The notes beneath the pieces were generated by a model that saw only the letters and a program-made list of their open reading frames with translations, was not told where the DNA came from and did no database searches. Shown here piece by piece: positions 12,157 to 21,005 of a stretch of 64,000 bases of DNA. This DNA is from an uncultured Massilia sp. GTDB taxonomy: Bacteria > Pseudomonadota > Gammaproteobacteria > Burkholderiales > Burkholderiaceae. Location: NCBI GenBank assembly GCA_946481275.1, contig CAMLMV010000030.1, positions 1 through 64,000 of the forward strand, read 5' to 3'. How positions within the stretch are numbered: position 1 is the first letter of the stretch; every line of letters starts with the position of its first letter. Both the position numbers and the translations under genes were made by a program.

Positions 12157-13104
12157 TGCGTGGGCTTCCGACCCGCGCAACTGCCTGAACGCGCGTTGAA
12201 ACTCATCCAGATGCCGCGTGAATGGGGGCGGCGCGACGGCACGCAGGCGTGCCAGCAGGGCCTCGCCTTCCGCCACGCGCTCCGTCTCCAGGCAGGCGCG
12301 CAACAGGTGGAACGCGGCCTGCGGGCCGTGCCGGGTGGGTTCGTAGACGGGGCCGACGAGCGTGACGATCAGGCCCGTGTGGCCATACTGGCCCAGGTCG
12401 GCCGCCATCGTCATCAGTGCGCTGCCGTCCACGTCTTCCTCGGCCAACACGGCCGTGTACTGTTCGCGCGCCGCCGGGAGGTCGCCGGCGGCGAGATGGC
12501 GCCGGGCCAGCAGGAGCCGCGCGCGCCAGCTGCGGGGCAGGGCGCATGCTTCCTGCAGCGCCTGCAGGAATCCTGCTTCGCCTGCGCGCGCGCGCTCGAC
12601 GGCCAGCCAGCCGTTCAACCCGTGCTCGAAGTTCGGGTCGAGCCGGATGGCACGCCGCAGCAGGTCGGACGCACCCGCCGCATCGTCCCGGTCGTGCTTC
12701 ACCTTGGCGAGGTTGGTGAGCAGCGCGGCCGTCTCGCCGCAGGTCCGGATGCCGGCCCGCAGCACGGCCTCGGCCTCGTCGTGCCGCCCGCTTTCCAGCA
12801 GGACGATGCCGTGGGTGACATGGCTGCGCTCGGGCAGGCCGTCGATCTCGACGAGGCGCGCCGCCGCCGTCATCAGCTCGGGCGCGAAGCCGTCGGACAG
12901 CGCGGTGAGGATGGCGCCGTACAACGCATCCGGCGTATTCCAGTGCTGCTTGAGTTGCGGATGCAGCACCTTGTCGCGCCATTCTTCCCGCGACATCACC
13001 ACCTGGCGGCCGTGCTCGTCGTAGGCCGTGATGGCGTCGTGGATGGCGGGCGCCGGGGTGGCGGTCGGGCGGGGGCGCAAGGCGGCGAGCAGGCGTCGGA
13101 ACAT
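12154..13104 (-). CDS. Tetratricopeptide-repeat protein of unknown function
   Basis: The 316-residue product has no clear signal peptide; it begins MFRRLLAALRPRP. From about residue 85 it shows helical repeats with the Ala/Leu spacing of TPRs (LLESGRHDEAEAVLRAGI, LLTNLAKVKHDRDDAAGASD, ARRHLAAGDLPAAREQY). The N-terminal segment ITAYDEHGRQVVMSREEWRDKVL is not recognised. Neighbours are unrelated: ppsA converges on it, and a secreted-protein gene starts divergently. A protein-interaction role is the only safe inference. Confidence 0.75.
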   Translation of the reverse strand: MFRRLLAALRPRPTATPAPAIHDAITAYDEHGRQVVMSREEWRDKVLHPQLKQHWNTPDALYGAILTALSDGFAPELMTAAARLVEIDGLPERSHVTHGIVLLESGRHDEAEAVLRAGIRTCGETAALLTNLAKVKHDRDDAAGASDLLRRAIRLDPNFEHGLNGWLAVERARAGEAGFLQALQEACALPRSWRARLLLARRHLAAGDLPAAREQYTAVLAEEDVDGSALMTMAADLGQYGHTGLIVTLVGPVYEPTRHGPQAAFHLLRACLETERVAEGEALLARLRAVAPPPFTRHLDEFQRAFRQLRGSEAHA

Positions 13105-13235
13105 GGCGGATCTCCAGGGAACGATGACGCATTATTGGCGTTCATTTCCGCATGGAAATTGATCTTCCCCGTCCATTGGCAGCGACGCGATGTGCATCAA
13201 CGCGGGAAGGATGTTGAGCCTGAAGCAACAAATTG

Positions 13236-13263
13236 TTGACTTGGCACGGAAAAACGTTACACT
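13236..13263 (+). promoter_or_regulatory. Sigma-70-type promoter for the small secreted protein gene
   Basis: TTGACT at 13236-13241 and TACACT at 13258-13263 are separated by 16 bases and lie 28 bases before the ATG at 13292. Confidence 0.6.
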
Positions 13264-13291
13264 TTGGCAAATATTTTTGTCGAGGACATGA

Positions 13292-13654
13292 ATGAAGCGC
13301 TTTGCCTGGTTGACGATCATGATGGGTTCCCTGTGGGCGGGAGCGGGACATGCCGCCGATGCCGGGCTGTGCAAATCGATGTGCAGCGCCGAAAAACGCG
13401 AATGCCGGGCGAACGTGCGCGGATTGGCTGCCGACGACGGCAAGCCGTTGCTCGAGATGGCCGAGCGCAATCCGATGGCGCGTGCGGCTCAGGAGACGGT
13501 GCCGGCGCCGGCGGGACGGGCCATCGACAATGCCGGCACGCAAACGCGCAGGATCGACAAATCGGCGCAATGCGACACCACTTACCTGCGCTGCGTCCGC
13601 GGCTGCGCCGCGCCGGCCGACGCCGTGCTCGTCAAGCCGAAGCAGGACCGTTGA
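13292..13654 (+). CDS. Small cysteine-containing exported protein
   Basis: This 120-residue product is not recognised. It has a Sec signal peptide (MKRFAWLTIMMGSLWAGAGHA) and a mature part with two cysteine pairs, CKSMC near the start and CDTTYLRC-VRGC near the end, suggesting disulfides in the periplasm. GAGGA at 13281-13285 supports the ATG at 13292. It is flanked by its own promoter and a strong terminator, so it is probably monocistronic. Confidence 0.65.
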   Translation: MKRFAWLTIMMGSLWAGAGHAADAGLCKSMCSAEKRECRANVRGLAADDGKPLLEMAERNPMARAAQETVPAPAGRAIDNAGTQTRRIDKSAQCDTTYLRCVRGCAAPADAVLVKPKQDR

Positions 13655-13732
13655 CTCCCCGCACAGACGCGCTAGACTGGCGATAACGTTTTGATCACCG
13701 ACCAGATCATTGAACCCGATACCAATCGCGCG

Positions 13733-13768
13733 ACCCTCGTCGCCCACAGCGGGCGGCGGGGGTTTTTT
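13733..13768 (+). terminator. Strong Rho-independent terminator
   Basis: A 13-base stem (13733-13745 with 13751-13763, including two G-U pairs) encloses an ACAGC loop and is followed by T residues. It separates the small exported protein gene from the NfeD/SPFH cluster. Confidence 0.85.
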
Positions 13769-13797
13769 ATCCGTTCGACCCGACCACGGAGGCAATC

Positions 13798-14220
13798 ATG
13801 GCTGACTGGATGGGCTGGCTCGTAGCGGCCGGCGTTCTCGTGATCCTGGAACTGTTCACCGGGACGTTTTATTTGCTGATGATCGCCATCGGGCTCGCGG
13901 TCGGCGGCATCGTCGCACTGGCGGGCGCCGGGGGCTCCGCGCAGGCGATCGCCGCGGCCGTCGTCGGCGTGCTCGCGACGGGGCTGCTGCACCGCTCGCG
14001 CTTCGGCCACCCCGCGAAAGCGGACGCGCAGCGCGACCGCAACGTCAACCTCGACATCGGGCAGCGCGTGACCGTGCCCGCCTGGGACAACGGCCGCGCG
14101 CGCGTGATGTACCGCGGCGCGCTGTGGGACGTGGAGCTCGGGCAGGGCGTCGCGCCGCATGCGGGCGAGTTCCGCATCGTCGAAGTGCACGGCAGCCGGC
14201 TCGTGGTGGGCAATCCATGA
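13798..14220 (+). CDS. NfeD-like membrane protein
   Basis: The 140-residue product has an N-terminal membrane part with two to three helices (WMGWLVAAGVLVILELF, LLMIAIGLAVGGIVAL, AIAAAVVGVLATGLL) and a C-terminal OB-fold domain (about 85-140, GQRVTVPAWDNGRARVMYRG). NfeD proteins pair with SPFH/stomatin proteins in bacterial membrane-microdomain or proteolysis modules. Such a SPFH gene follows at 14604, which supports the call. The stop overlaps the next gene by ATGA. Confidence 0.88.
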   Translation: MADWMGWLVAAGVLVILELFTGTFYLLMIAIGLAVGGIVALAGAGGSAQAIAAAVVGVLATGLLHRSRFGHPAKADAQRDRNVNLDIGQRVTVPAWDNGRARVMYRGALWDVELGQGVAPHAGEFRIVEVHGSRLVVGNP

Positions 14221-14576
14221 CCAAGAAGAATGTCCTCACGCTGCTGGTGGCACTGACGCTCGTGTTCGGCGTCGTCGACGCGCGCGAGATGGAGCTGGGC
14301 GTCCAGTCGAACGGCTGGGCCGTCCTGTCGACGGTGCTGTTCAGCTTCCTGAGCTTCTGCTGGTACCGCCTCGACAGCGACGCCCGCCAATACCGCCGCA
14401 CGGCCATGCTCAACGTGGGGATCGTCATGTTCGCGATCCTCGCCGTGCCTTACTACCTCGTGCGCAGCCGTCCGGCCGGACAGAAAGGCCGCGCGCTGCT
14501 GCGCCTGGCCGGCTTCTGCCTCGTGCTCGTCGCTTCGGCGGGCCTCGGCGGCGTCGCATACGAACTGCTCGCCTGA
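14217..14576 (+). CDS. Small membrane protein, paralogue of the 15630 gene
   Basis: The 119-residue product carries about four hydrophobic helices and the segment SFCWYRLDSDARQYRR followed by VPYYLVRSRPAGQKGRALL. The same pattern (WYRGDSDARGFRR and IPWYLVRSRREGERGRAL) occurs in the gene at 15630, so these are paralogues on each side of the SPFH gene. The start overlaps the NfeD stop. Its function is unknown; context suggests a membrane-quality role. Confidence 0.7.
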   Translation: MTKKNVLTLLVALTLVFGVVDAREMELGVQSNGWAVLSTVLFSFLSFCWYRLDSDARQYRRTAMLNVGIVMFAILAVPYYLVRSRPAGQKGRALLRLAGFCLVLVASAGLGGVAYELLA

Positions 14577-14603
14577 CCATCACCTTTTCAAGGAAGGAAG
14601 CCC

Positions 14604-15533
14604 ATGGAATTCACGTTCGGAACCGTCGCGCTGGTGATCTTCATCGTCGCCATCGTGTTCGTCATCAAGACCATCAACGTCGTGCCGCAGCAGCACGCGT
14701 GGGTGGTGGAACGGCTCGGCAAGTACCACGCCACCCTGGCGCCGGGCCTGAACATCGTCGTGCCCTTCGTCGACCGCATCGCCTATAAACACAGCCTGAA
14801 GGAGATCCCGCTCGACGTGCCGCCGCAGGTCTGCATCACGAAGGACAACACGCAGCTGCAGGTCGACGGCATCCTGTATTTCCAGGTGACGGACGCCATG
14901 CGCGCATCGTACGGCGCGTCGAACTACATCCAGGCCATCACCCAGCTGGCGCAGACGACCCTGCGCTCCGTGATCGGCCGCATGGAGCTCGACAAGACGT
15001 TCGAGGAGCGCGACCACATCAACACGACGGTCGTCAACGCGATCGACGAATCGGCCGCCAACTGGGGCGTCAAGGTGCTGCGCTACGAGATCAAGGACCT
15101 CACGCCACCGGCCGAGATCCTGCATGCGATGCAGCGCCAGATCACGGCCGAGCGCGAGAAGCGCGCGCTGATCGCCGCGTCGGAAGGCCGGCGCCAGGAA
15201 GCCATCAACATCGCGAGCGGCGAGCGGGAAGCCGCCATCGCCCGGTCGGAAGGCGAGAAGCAGGCCGCCATCAACCGCGCGCAGGGCGAGGCCGCGGCCA
15301 TCATCGCGCTGGCCGACGCGAGCGCCAGCGCGCTGCGCCAGGTGGGCGAGGCGATCCGTTCGCCGGGCGGCATCGATGCCGTCAACCTGCGCGTGGCCGA
15401 AGAGTACGTGCACGCCTTCGGCAACCTGGCCAAGACGAACAACTCGATCATCGTGCCGGCCGACATGAGCGACATGAGCGGCTTGATCGCGTCGGCGCTG
15501 ACGATCGTGAAGTCGCAGAAGCTGTCCGTGTGA
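14604..15533 (+). CDS. SPFH/stomatin-type membrane protein (QmcA-like)
   Basis: This 309-residue protein has one N-terminal membrane helix (VALVIFIVAIVFVIKTI), an SPFH/band-7 domain (VVPQQHAWVVERLGKYHATLAPGLNI to about residue 190) and an Ala/Glu/Arg-rich coiled coil (190-260: AEREKRALIAASEGRRQEA). This is the architecture of QmcA/stomatin proteins, which oligomerise at membranes and often partner with NfeD proteins and membrane proteases. It sits 27 bases after the small membrane protein gene in the same apparent operon. Confidence 0.92.
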   Translation: MEFTFGTVALVIFIVAIVFVIKTINVVPQQHAWVVERLGKYHATLAPGLNIVVPFVDRIAYKHSLKEIPLDVPPQVCITKDNTQLQVDGILYFQVTDAMRASYGASNYIQAITQLAQTTLRSVIGRMELDKTFEERDHINTTVVNAIDESAANWGVKVLRYEIKDLTPPAEILHAMQRQITAEREKRALIAASEGRRQEAINIASGEREAAIARSEGEKQAAINRAQGEAAAIIALADASASALRQVGEAIRSPGGIDAVNLRVAEEYVHAFGNLAKTNNSIIVPADMSDMSGLIASALTIVKSQKLSV

Positions 15534-15629
15534 TGATGATCAACGGCAACTTCACGCGGTTCCCTATGCTGTTGGACGTCGTCTAACAGCGTCGTCAGGG
15601 AAGCCTCCCGCGGCGCATGAGGAGCCGCG

Positions 15630-15980
15630 ATGAGTCACCAGCGTGTCGTGTTGTGGATCATGGTCCTGATGGCCGGCACGGGCCTGCTCGATGCCGGCCA
15701 TGCCGACGGCGCCGCGCAACTGCACCTGGCCGTCGGCGTCGCCGTCAGCTACCTGGGCTTCCTGTGGTACCGCGGCGACAGCGATGCGCGCGGGTTCCGG
15801 AGGCCGCGCTGGCTCAGCGTGGCCGTGGTGGCGTTCACGGTGGCGATGATCCCCTGGTATCTCGTACGCAGCCGCAGGGAAGGGGAACGCGGCCGCGCCC
15901 TGATGGCGTACGCCGCCTGCCTCGCGGCGGCGGCGTTTGCCGTGTGGGTGGGCATGGCCATCCACATCGGCTTGACTTAA
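15630..15980 (+). CDS. Small membrane protein, paralogue of the 14217 gene
   Basis: The 116-residue product has about four hydrophobic segments and shares the WYRGDSDARGFRR and WYLVRSRREGERGRAL motifs with the gene at 14217. A Shine-Dalgarno-like GAGGAG lies just upstream. Its last bases overlap the convergent siderophore receptor gene (15977). The function is unknown. Confidence 0.65.
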   Translation: MSHQRVVLWIMVLMAGTGLLDAGHADGAAQLHLAVGVAVSYLGFLWYRGDSDARGFRRPRWLSVAVVAFTVAMIPWYLVRSRREGERGRALMAYAACLAAAAFAVWVGMAIHIGLT

Positions 15981-18163
15981 AAATCCACCGTCGCCGACAC
16001 GGTCACCGTGCGCGGCGCGCCGAGCACGAGGTAGCCGTAGCCCGGATACCCGCCCGCCGACGCCCAGTAATTCCGCCCGAACGCATTGTCCACGCGCGCC
16101 CGTACCGTGACGTCGCGATCGAGCACGCGCGTCGCATAGGTGGCGCCGAGGTCCAGGCGCGTCCACGACGGCAGCTTCTGCGTATTGGCCGCATCGGCGT
16201 ACTGGTGCGACGTGTAGACGGCGCGCGCGTTCAGCGACAGGCCCGCCACCTGCGGCACGTCCCAGTCGGCGCCGAGGTTCAGCTGCGTGCCGGGCACGCC
16301 GATCGCATCCTTGCCCTCGTTGATTGCGCCGGCCGTACGGCGCTGTTCGGCGTCCAGCAGGGTGAGGCCGCCGAGCACGCGCACGCCGTACAGCGGCAGG
16401 CCGAATACGGACAATTCGAGGCCCTGGTTGCGCTGTTCGCCGAACACGCCGAACACGCCGTGCTCGATGTAGCCCAGCGGCTGCGCCGTCGAGAACAGCG
16501 CGGCGCTCATGCCCAGCTTGCCGCTGTCGTACTTCACGCCCACTTCCTTCTGGCGCGACGTGTACGGCGCGAAGATCTGGCCCTGGTTGATGACGCCGAC
16601 GCCGGACGCCGTCGGGCCCTGCTGCAGCGCCTCGATGTAGTTCGCGTAGATCGACACGTTTTTCACAGGCTTGTAGACGATGCCCGCGACCGGCGTGTTG
16701 GCGCTTTCGTCGTACGCGCTGTTCTGCGCGCCCGTGTTGTAGTCGTAGCCGTAGGCCTTGATGCGCTGGTGGCGCACGCCGGCCGTCACGCGCACGGTGT
16801 CGTCGAGGAAGGACAGCGTGTCCGCCACCGCATAGCTGGACAGGATGCTTTTTGCCGTCAGCAGCGGGTTCGCGAGCGAGCCGCCGGTGAAGGCGTTGGC
16901 AGCCGGCGCCGCGACGTCGACGGGACGGTAAAGATTCGAGGTCCAGCCGGCGAAGTCGCCGAACGCGTACGCATTGTCCGACTTCGATTCGAAGGCGGAC
17001 GCGGTGGCGCTGAGCGTGTGCTTCACGGTGCCGGTCGCGAAGTCGCCGCGCACGCCGATCTCGCCGGTGCGTACGTTGTCCTTGCGCTCGTTGTCGAAGC
17101 GGGTCATCACGGTGCCGCCGCCATTGTCCGTCGTCGTCGGCGACGAGATCACGTTCGATTCGCGGCCTTCGCGCGCGCCGAGTGCCGCCCAGGCGACGAC
17201 GTGCGGCGCCAGGTCGACCTCGCCGCGCAGGGTGCCGAACGTGTCGCGCTCGTTCGAGTGCGTCCACGGCTGGGCGAAGTTGCGGTCGGCTTCCGGTGCG
17301 GCCGGAAGCGCCAGGCCGGCGCCGACGGTCACGCTGGGGCGGCCGTTGCGCAGCTGATGGTCCTGGTAGCCCACGTCGGCCGACACGCGGTAGTTGTCGC
17401 CGCGGTAGTCCAGGCCGGCGGAGAACACGGACAGCTCGCGTTTCTCCCGGTCGACGGCCGTGTCACCGTCGCGCCGGACGGCGTTCACGCGGATGCCGGC
17501 CCGGTTGTTCGGACCGAAGCGGCGCGCCACGTCGGCCGCGACGTAGGTCTGGCCGCCCGATTCGATGCCGGCCGTCACTTCGTTCAGGGCCGTGTTCGGC
17601 GCGCGCTTGGGCAGCAGGTTGATCATGCCGCCGATGCCGCCGCCGCCCGGTGCCGCGCCGTTGATGAAGCTGTTCGCGCCGCGCAGCACTTCCACGCGTT
17701 CCAGCAGTTCGCTGGCGACGAACTGGCGCGGCAGTAAACCATATAAACCGTTATACGCGAGGTCGTCCGAATTCACAGCGAAGCCGCGGATCACGTACAG
17801 CTCCTGGTAGTTGCCGAAGCCGCGCGCCACGCGCACGGACGGATCGTTCTGCACGACGTCCGCGACGCTCCTGGCCTGCTGGTCCTGGATCAGCGCGTGC
17901 GTGTAATTGGTGGCGTTGAACGGCGCGTCCATGATGTCCACGTTGCCCAGCAGGCCGAGACGCCCGCCGCGCGCCACCTGGCCGCCGGCATAGGCGGACG
18001 GCAGGCCCTGCGCCGACGCGTCGGCGGACGCGGTGACGACCACGGTGGCGATGCTGTCGTCAGGAGTCTGGTCCGCCGTCTGGGCCGAGGCGGAGGCGGC
18101 GAGGAGGAGGGCGCCGCAGGCGATCGGCGTGAGGATGGTGTTGAGGAACGGTACGCGCTGCAT
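15977..18163 (-). CDS. TonB-dependent siderophore receptor
   Basis: This is an outer-membrane barrel that takes up ferric siderophores using TonB energy. The 728 residues have a signal peptide (to about residue 28), a TonB-box region (SIATVVVTASA), the plug domain with NDPSVRVARGFGNYQELYVIRGFAV and VEVLRGANSFINGAAPGGGGIGG, and a 22-strand barrel ending in Phe (TVSATVDF). The Fur-box palindromes in the promoter region, and the divergent PepSY protein, indicate iron-repressed expression. The ligand cannot be read from the sequence. Confidence 0.92.
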   Translation of the reverse strand: MQRVPFLNTILTPIACGALLLAASASAQTADQTPDDSIATVVVTASADASAQGLPSAYAGGQVARGGRLGLLGNVDIMDAPFNATNYTHALIQDQQARSVADVVQNDPSVRVARGFGNYQELYVIRGFAVNSDDLAYNGLYGLLPRQFVASELLERVEVLRGANSFINGAAPGGGGIGGMINLLPKRAPNTALNEVTAGIESGGQTYVAADVARRFGPNNRAGIRVNAVRRDGDTAVDREKRELSVFSAGLDYRGDNYRVSADVGYQDHQLRNGRPSVTVGAGLALPAAPEADRNFAQPWTHSNERDTFGTLRGEVDLAPHVVAWAALGAREGRESNVISSPTTTDNGGGTVMTRFDNERKDNVRTGEIGVRGDFATGTVKHTLSATASAFESKSDNAYAFGDFAGWTSNLYRPVDVAAPAANAFTGGSLANPLLTAKSILSSYAVADTLSFLDDTVRVTAGVRHQRIKAYGYDYNTGAQNSAYDESANTPVAGIVYKPVKNVSIYANYIEALQQGPTASGVGVINQGQIFAPYTSRQKEVGVKYDSGKLGMSAALFSTAQPLGYIEHGVFGVFGEQRNQGLELSVFGLPLYGVRVLGGLTLLDAEQRRTAGAINEGKDAIGVPGTQLNLGADWDVPQVAGLSLNARAVYTSHQYADAANTQKLPSWTRLDLGATYATRVLDRDVTVRARVDNAFGRNYWASAGGYPGYGYLVLGAPRTVTVSATVDF

Positions 18164-18180
18164 GGCAATGTTGTTTGGTT

Positions 18181-18241
18181 AATGAGAATAATTCTCATTA
18201 TACGGAGCGTTCTTGCGTTCGTAAATGAGAACTATTATTAT
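18181..18241. promoter_or_regulatory. Tandem Fur boxes between divergent iron genes
   Basis: A near-perfect palindrome AATGAGAATAATTCTCATT lies at 18181-18199, and a second, weaker site of the AAATGAGAACTATTATTAT type lies at 18223-18241. Both match the Fur-box pattern of GATAAT-like inverted repeats. They sit between the siderophore receptor start (18163, minus) and the PepSY protein start (18269, plus), so both genes should be iron-repressed. Confidence 0.88.
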
Positions 18242-18268
18242 CTAGGCTCAGCCGCAACAATCCCGCCC

Positions 18269-19426
18269 ATGTCTCCCGCACACCTCCGCCGCTGGTCCTG
18301 GATCCATACCTGGAGCAGCCTCGTTTGCACTGTCTTCATGCTGCTGCTGTGCCTGACGGGCCTGCCGCTGATCTACAAGCACGAGATCGGCCACCTGCTC
18401 GGCAACGACATCGAGGCGCCGCGGCTGGCGGCCCCGCAGGCGCCGGCGAGCCTCGACCGCGTGATCGCGGCCGGCCAGGCGCGCTATCCCGACAAGGTCA
18501 TGATGTACATGTCGCAGGAACTCGATGAGCCGGCGCTGTGGTTTCTGACGATGGGCGCGCACGCGAACGATCCGGATTTCAAGAGCATCGCCATCGACGC
18601 GCGCACCGCGCAATTCGTCGGCGAGCCGCCGATCGAGGGCGGCGGCGTCATGCAATTCCTGTTTCACTTGCACGTCGACCTGTTCGCCGGCGTGTGGGGC
18701 AAGCTGTTCCTGGGCTTCATGGGATTGCTGCTGCTGGTGGCCATCGTGTCGGGCGTCGTGCTGTACGCGCCGTTCATGCGCAAGCTGGAATTCGGGACCG
18801 TCCGCCAGGGCCGTACGGCGCGCCTGAAATGGCTCGACCTGCACAACCTGCTGGGCATCGTCACGCTCGCGTGGGCGCTCGTCGTCGGCGCGACCGGCGT
18901 CGTGAACACGCTGGCCGACGTGCTGCTGAAAGTCTGGCAGGCCACGGAGATCGCCGGGATGACGAAACCGTACGCGGGCCAGGCCGCGCCCACGAGCCTG
19001 GCGTCGATGGAAACCTCGGTGCGCCGCGCGGAAGGCGCGGCGCCGGGCATGCGCGTGGGCTTCATCGCGTTCCCCGGCACGCCGTTCGCGACCCCGCATC
19101 ACTATGGCGTGTACATGCACGGCGACGCGCCGCTGACGTCGCGCCTGTACCAGCCGGTGCTGGTCGACGCGCAGACGGGCGCCGTCACGGACCGCCGCGA
19201 ACTGCCGTGGTACCTCAAGACCCTGCTGCTGTCGCAGCCGCTGCACTTCGGCGACTACGGCGGCGCGGGCATGAAACTTGTGTGGGCCTTGCTGGACGTG
19301 GCGACGATCGTCGTGCTGGGCAGCGGCCTGTATCTGTGGCTGCGGCGCCGGCGCGCGGTAGCGCGGCCGGCACGCGTGCAGGCGAACGCCGCGCCCGCGC
19401 TGGTACGTGAAGGAGACATGCAATGA
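18269..19426 (+). CDS. PepSY-domain membrane protein (PiuB-like)
   Basis: The 385-residue product has four predicted membrane helices: SWIHTWSSLVCTVFMLLLCLTGLPLIY, LFLGFMGLLLLVAIVSGVVLYAPF, LLGIVTLAWALVVGATGVV and the C-terminal ALLDVATIVVLGSGLYLWL. It has large periplasmic loops with PepSY-type sequence and several conserved His. Such proteins accompany siderophore receptors and are thought to be ferric-siderophore reductases or uptake factors. The ATG at 18269 is chosen because it starts the first helix directly after the Fur boxes. The gene overlaps the next one by ATGA. Confidence 0.88.
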   Translation: MSPAHLRRWSWIHTWSSLVCTVFMLLLCLTGLPLIYKHEIGHLLGNDIEAPRLAAPQAPASLDRVIAAGQARYPDKVMMYMSQELDEPALWFLTMGAHANDPDFKSIAIDARTAQFVGEPPIEGGGVMQFLFHLHVDLFAGVWGKLFLGFMGLLLLVAIVSGVVLYAPFMRKLEFGTVRQGRTARLKWLDLHNLLGIVTLAWALVVGATGVVNTLADVLLKVWQATEIAGMTKPYAGQAAPTSLASMETSVRRAEGAAPGMRVGFIAFPGTPFATPHHYGVYMHGDAPLTSRLYQPVLVDAQTGAVTDRRELPWYLKTLLLSQPLHFGDYGGAGMKLVWALLDVATIVVLGSGLYLWLRRRRAVARPARVQANAAPALVREGDMQ

Positions 19427-19617
19427 CGGCTTCATTCCGCCACCTGTGGGGCATGCCGCTGCTGCTGGGCGCGGCGACCGTGTTCGGCCTCGTCGCCGGG
19501 CTGCTGGAAGATGGCGTGTGGGATATGATTGCGGCGGCGGCGCTGGCGCTGCCCGTGCTGGTCGGGGCCTGGTACGCGTTCAGGCCCGCGCGGCCATCGG
19601 CGTGCAGAGCGCCCTGA
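19423..19617 (+). CDS. Small membrane protein of the iron operon
   Basis: This 64-residue protein has two hydrophobic helices (GMPLLLGAATVFGLVAGLL and IAAAALALPVLVGAWYAF). Proteins with this LWG-PLLLG...GLLxDGVWD pattern commonly follow PepSY proteins in TonB-receptor operons. The start overlaps the PepSY gene stop. The C-terminal tail RPARPSACRAP may have been altered by the junction with the esterase fragment that overlaps its stop. Confidence 0.7.
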   Translation: MTASFRHLWGMPLLLGAATVFGLVAGLLEDGVWDMIAAAALALPVLVGAWYAFRPARPSACRAP

Positions 19618-20051
19618 TGCCGGCGCGCAGCCGCTGCGCGGCACCGGCCCGGCCGGTTTCCGTGTTCATCCTGCACGGGACTAGCGATCCGATTGCACCG
19701 TACGGCGGGGGAGAAGTCGGCAACTGGCTCACGCGCGGACGCGGCTCGGGTCTCGGTGCGGAGGCGACGGTGGCGGCATGGCGGCAGGTGGACGGCCTGT
19801 CCGGTGCGCCGGCCACGTTCCGCTTCCCGCATCTGCGCACCGACGATCCGACGGCGGCCACGCGCATGGTGTGGGGAGGCGATCCCGCCGGCGTGCAGGT
19901 CGAATTCCTGCGCATCGACGGCGGCGGCCACATCAATGCCTCGAAAGAGGAGGAGCTGCCGTGGCTGTTGAAGAAAATCCTCGGCCCCATGAATCACGAC
20001 GTGGACACGGCCGGCGAGGCGTGGCGCTTTTTCCGCACGAAATCGAGGTGA
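19617..20051 (+). pseudogene. C-terminal fragment of a PHB-depolymerase-type esterase (LpqC family)
   Basis: The 144-residue frame beginning at the ATG at 19617 resembles only the last part of LpqC/feruloyl-esterase-type alpha/beta hydrolases. RPVSVFILHGTSDPIAPYGGG carries the catalytic Asp region, IDGGGHIN the catalytic His region, and DVDTAGEAWRFF the conserved end. The N-terminal half with the GxSxG nucleophile is absent, and upstream DNA encodes the iron-operon membrane protein. It is therefore a truncated remnant, joined to the operon by a deletion or rearrangement. Confidence 0.7.
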
Positions 20052-20146
20052 CGCTGATGCATACGCGCGTCTTAATTCTCGGTTAAGTCAGGGCGCGTAT
20101 AACGTCGGCAGAGCGACAAGAACACAACCACGAGCGGGAGACCTGA

Positions 20147-20833
20147 ATGAAGAACTGGGCGCGCAACAACAAGGGCTTTCTGGCGTTCCTCGTCCTGTTC
20201 GGCGTGTTCCGCACGGCGGTCGCGGACTGGAACCCGATCCCGTCCGCGTCGATGCATCCGAACCTGCTGGAAGGCGACGTCGTTCTTGTGAACCGCCTTG
20301 CGTTCGACCTGAAAGTCCCGCTGACGAACGTCGTGCTCGCGCACCTGGGCGAGCCGCAGCGCGGCGACATCGTCACGTTCCGCTCCCCGCGCGACAACAC
20401 CCTCCTGATCAAGCGCGTCGTCGCGCTGCCGGGCGACGTCGTCGAGATGCGCAACGAGCGCTTGTACATCAACGGGCAGGGCGCCGACTACCGTGTCGTC
20501 GAACATTCGCTCGACTCCGTCGGCGGCACGGCGATGCGTGCGCTGCAGCTGGCCGAGACTTGGGACGGCAAGGCCGCGCGCGGACCCCGCCACATCCAGA
20601 TCATGCCGGACGTGATGGCGCCGCGCACCTTCGGCCCCGTCACGGTGCCGCAGGGCGAATACCTGATGCTGGGCGATAACCGCGACAACAGCGCCGACTC
20701 GCGCGTGATCGGCCTCGTGCCGCGCAAGCTGCTCGTGGGCCGCGCCGAACGCGTGCTCGTCTCCGCCGATTACCAGGGCAACTGGATGCCGCGCACGGAG
20801 CGCTTCGGCATGTCGCTGTACCGCCCGGACTGA
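20147..20833 (+). CDS. lepB: Signal peptidase I
   Basis: This enzyme removes signal peptides from exported proteins at the outer face of the cytoplasmic membrane. The 228 residues have an N-terminal membrane anchor (GFLAFLVLFGVFRTAVA), the catalytic Ser in PSASMHPNLLEGD, the catalytic Lys in LLIKRVVALPGD, and the GDNRDNSADSR box. The protein has only one anchor and is short, unlike the main lepB of betaproteobacteria that lies with lepA, so this is probably a second copy. A TATAAC -10-like hexamer lies at 20098. Confidence 0.92.
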   Translation: MKNWARNNKGFLAFLVLFGVFRTAVADWNPIPSASMHPNLLEGDVVLVNRLAFDLKVPLTNVVLAHLGEPQRGDIVTFRSPRDNTLLIKRVVALPGDVVEMRNERLYINGQGADYRVVEHSLDSVGGTAMRALQLAETWDGKAARGPRHIQIMPDVMAPRTFGPVTVPQGEYLMLGDNRDNSADSRVIGLVPRKLLVGRAERVLVSADYQGNWMPRTERFGMSLYRPD

Positions 20834-21005
20834 TCTTCCGATCGCGTGCGCGCAGGCGGCACTGGCTGCGCCTGCGTGCCCTCGGTGTTCCAGCGCCGCC
20901 GCCGGCTTGAGGCGCGGCGGCGCGGCAAGACGATCCTGGCGATTCCCGCTACAATTTCGTCCTTCGGACGCTCGCATCGTGCAGTGCCGATGTTTTATTC
21001 AAGGC

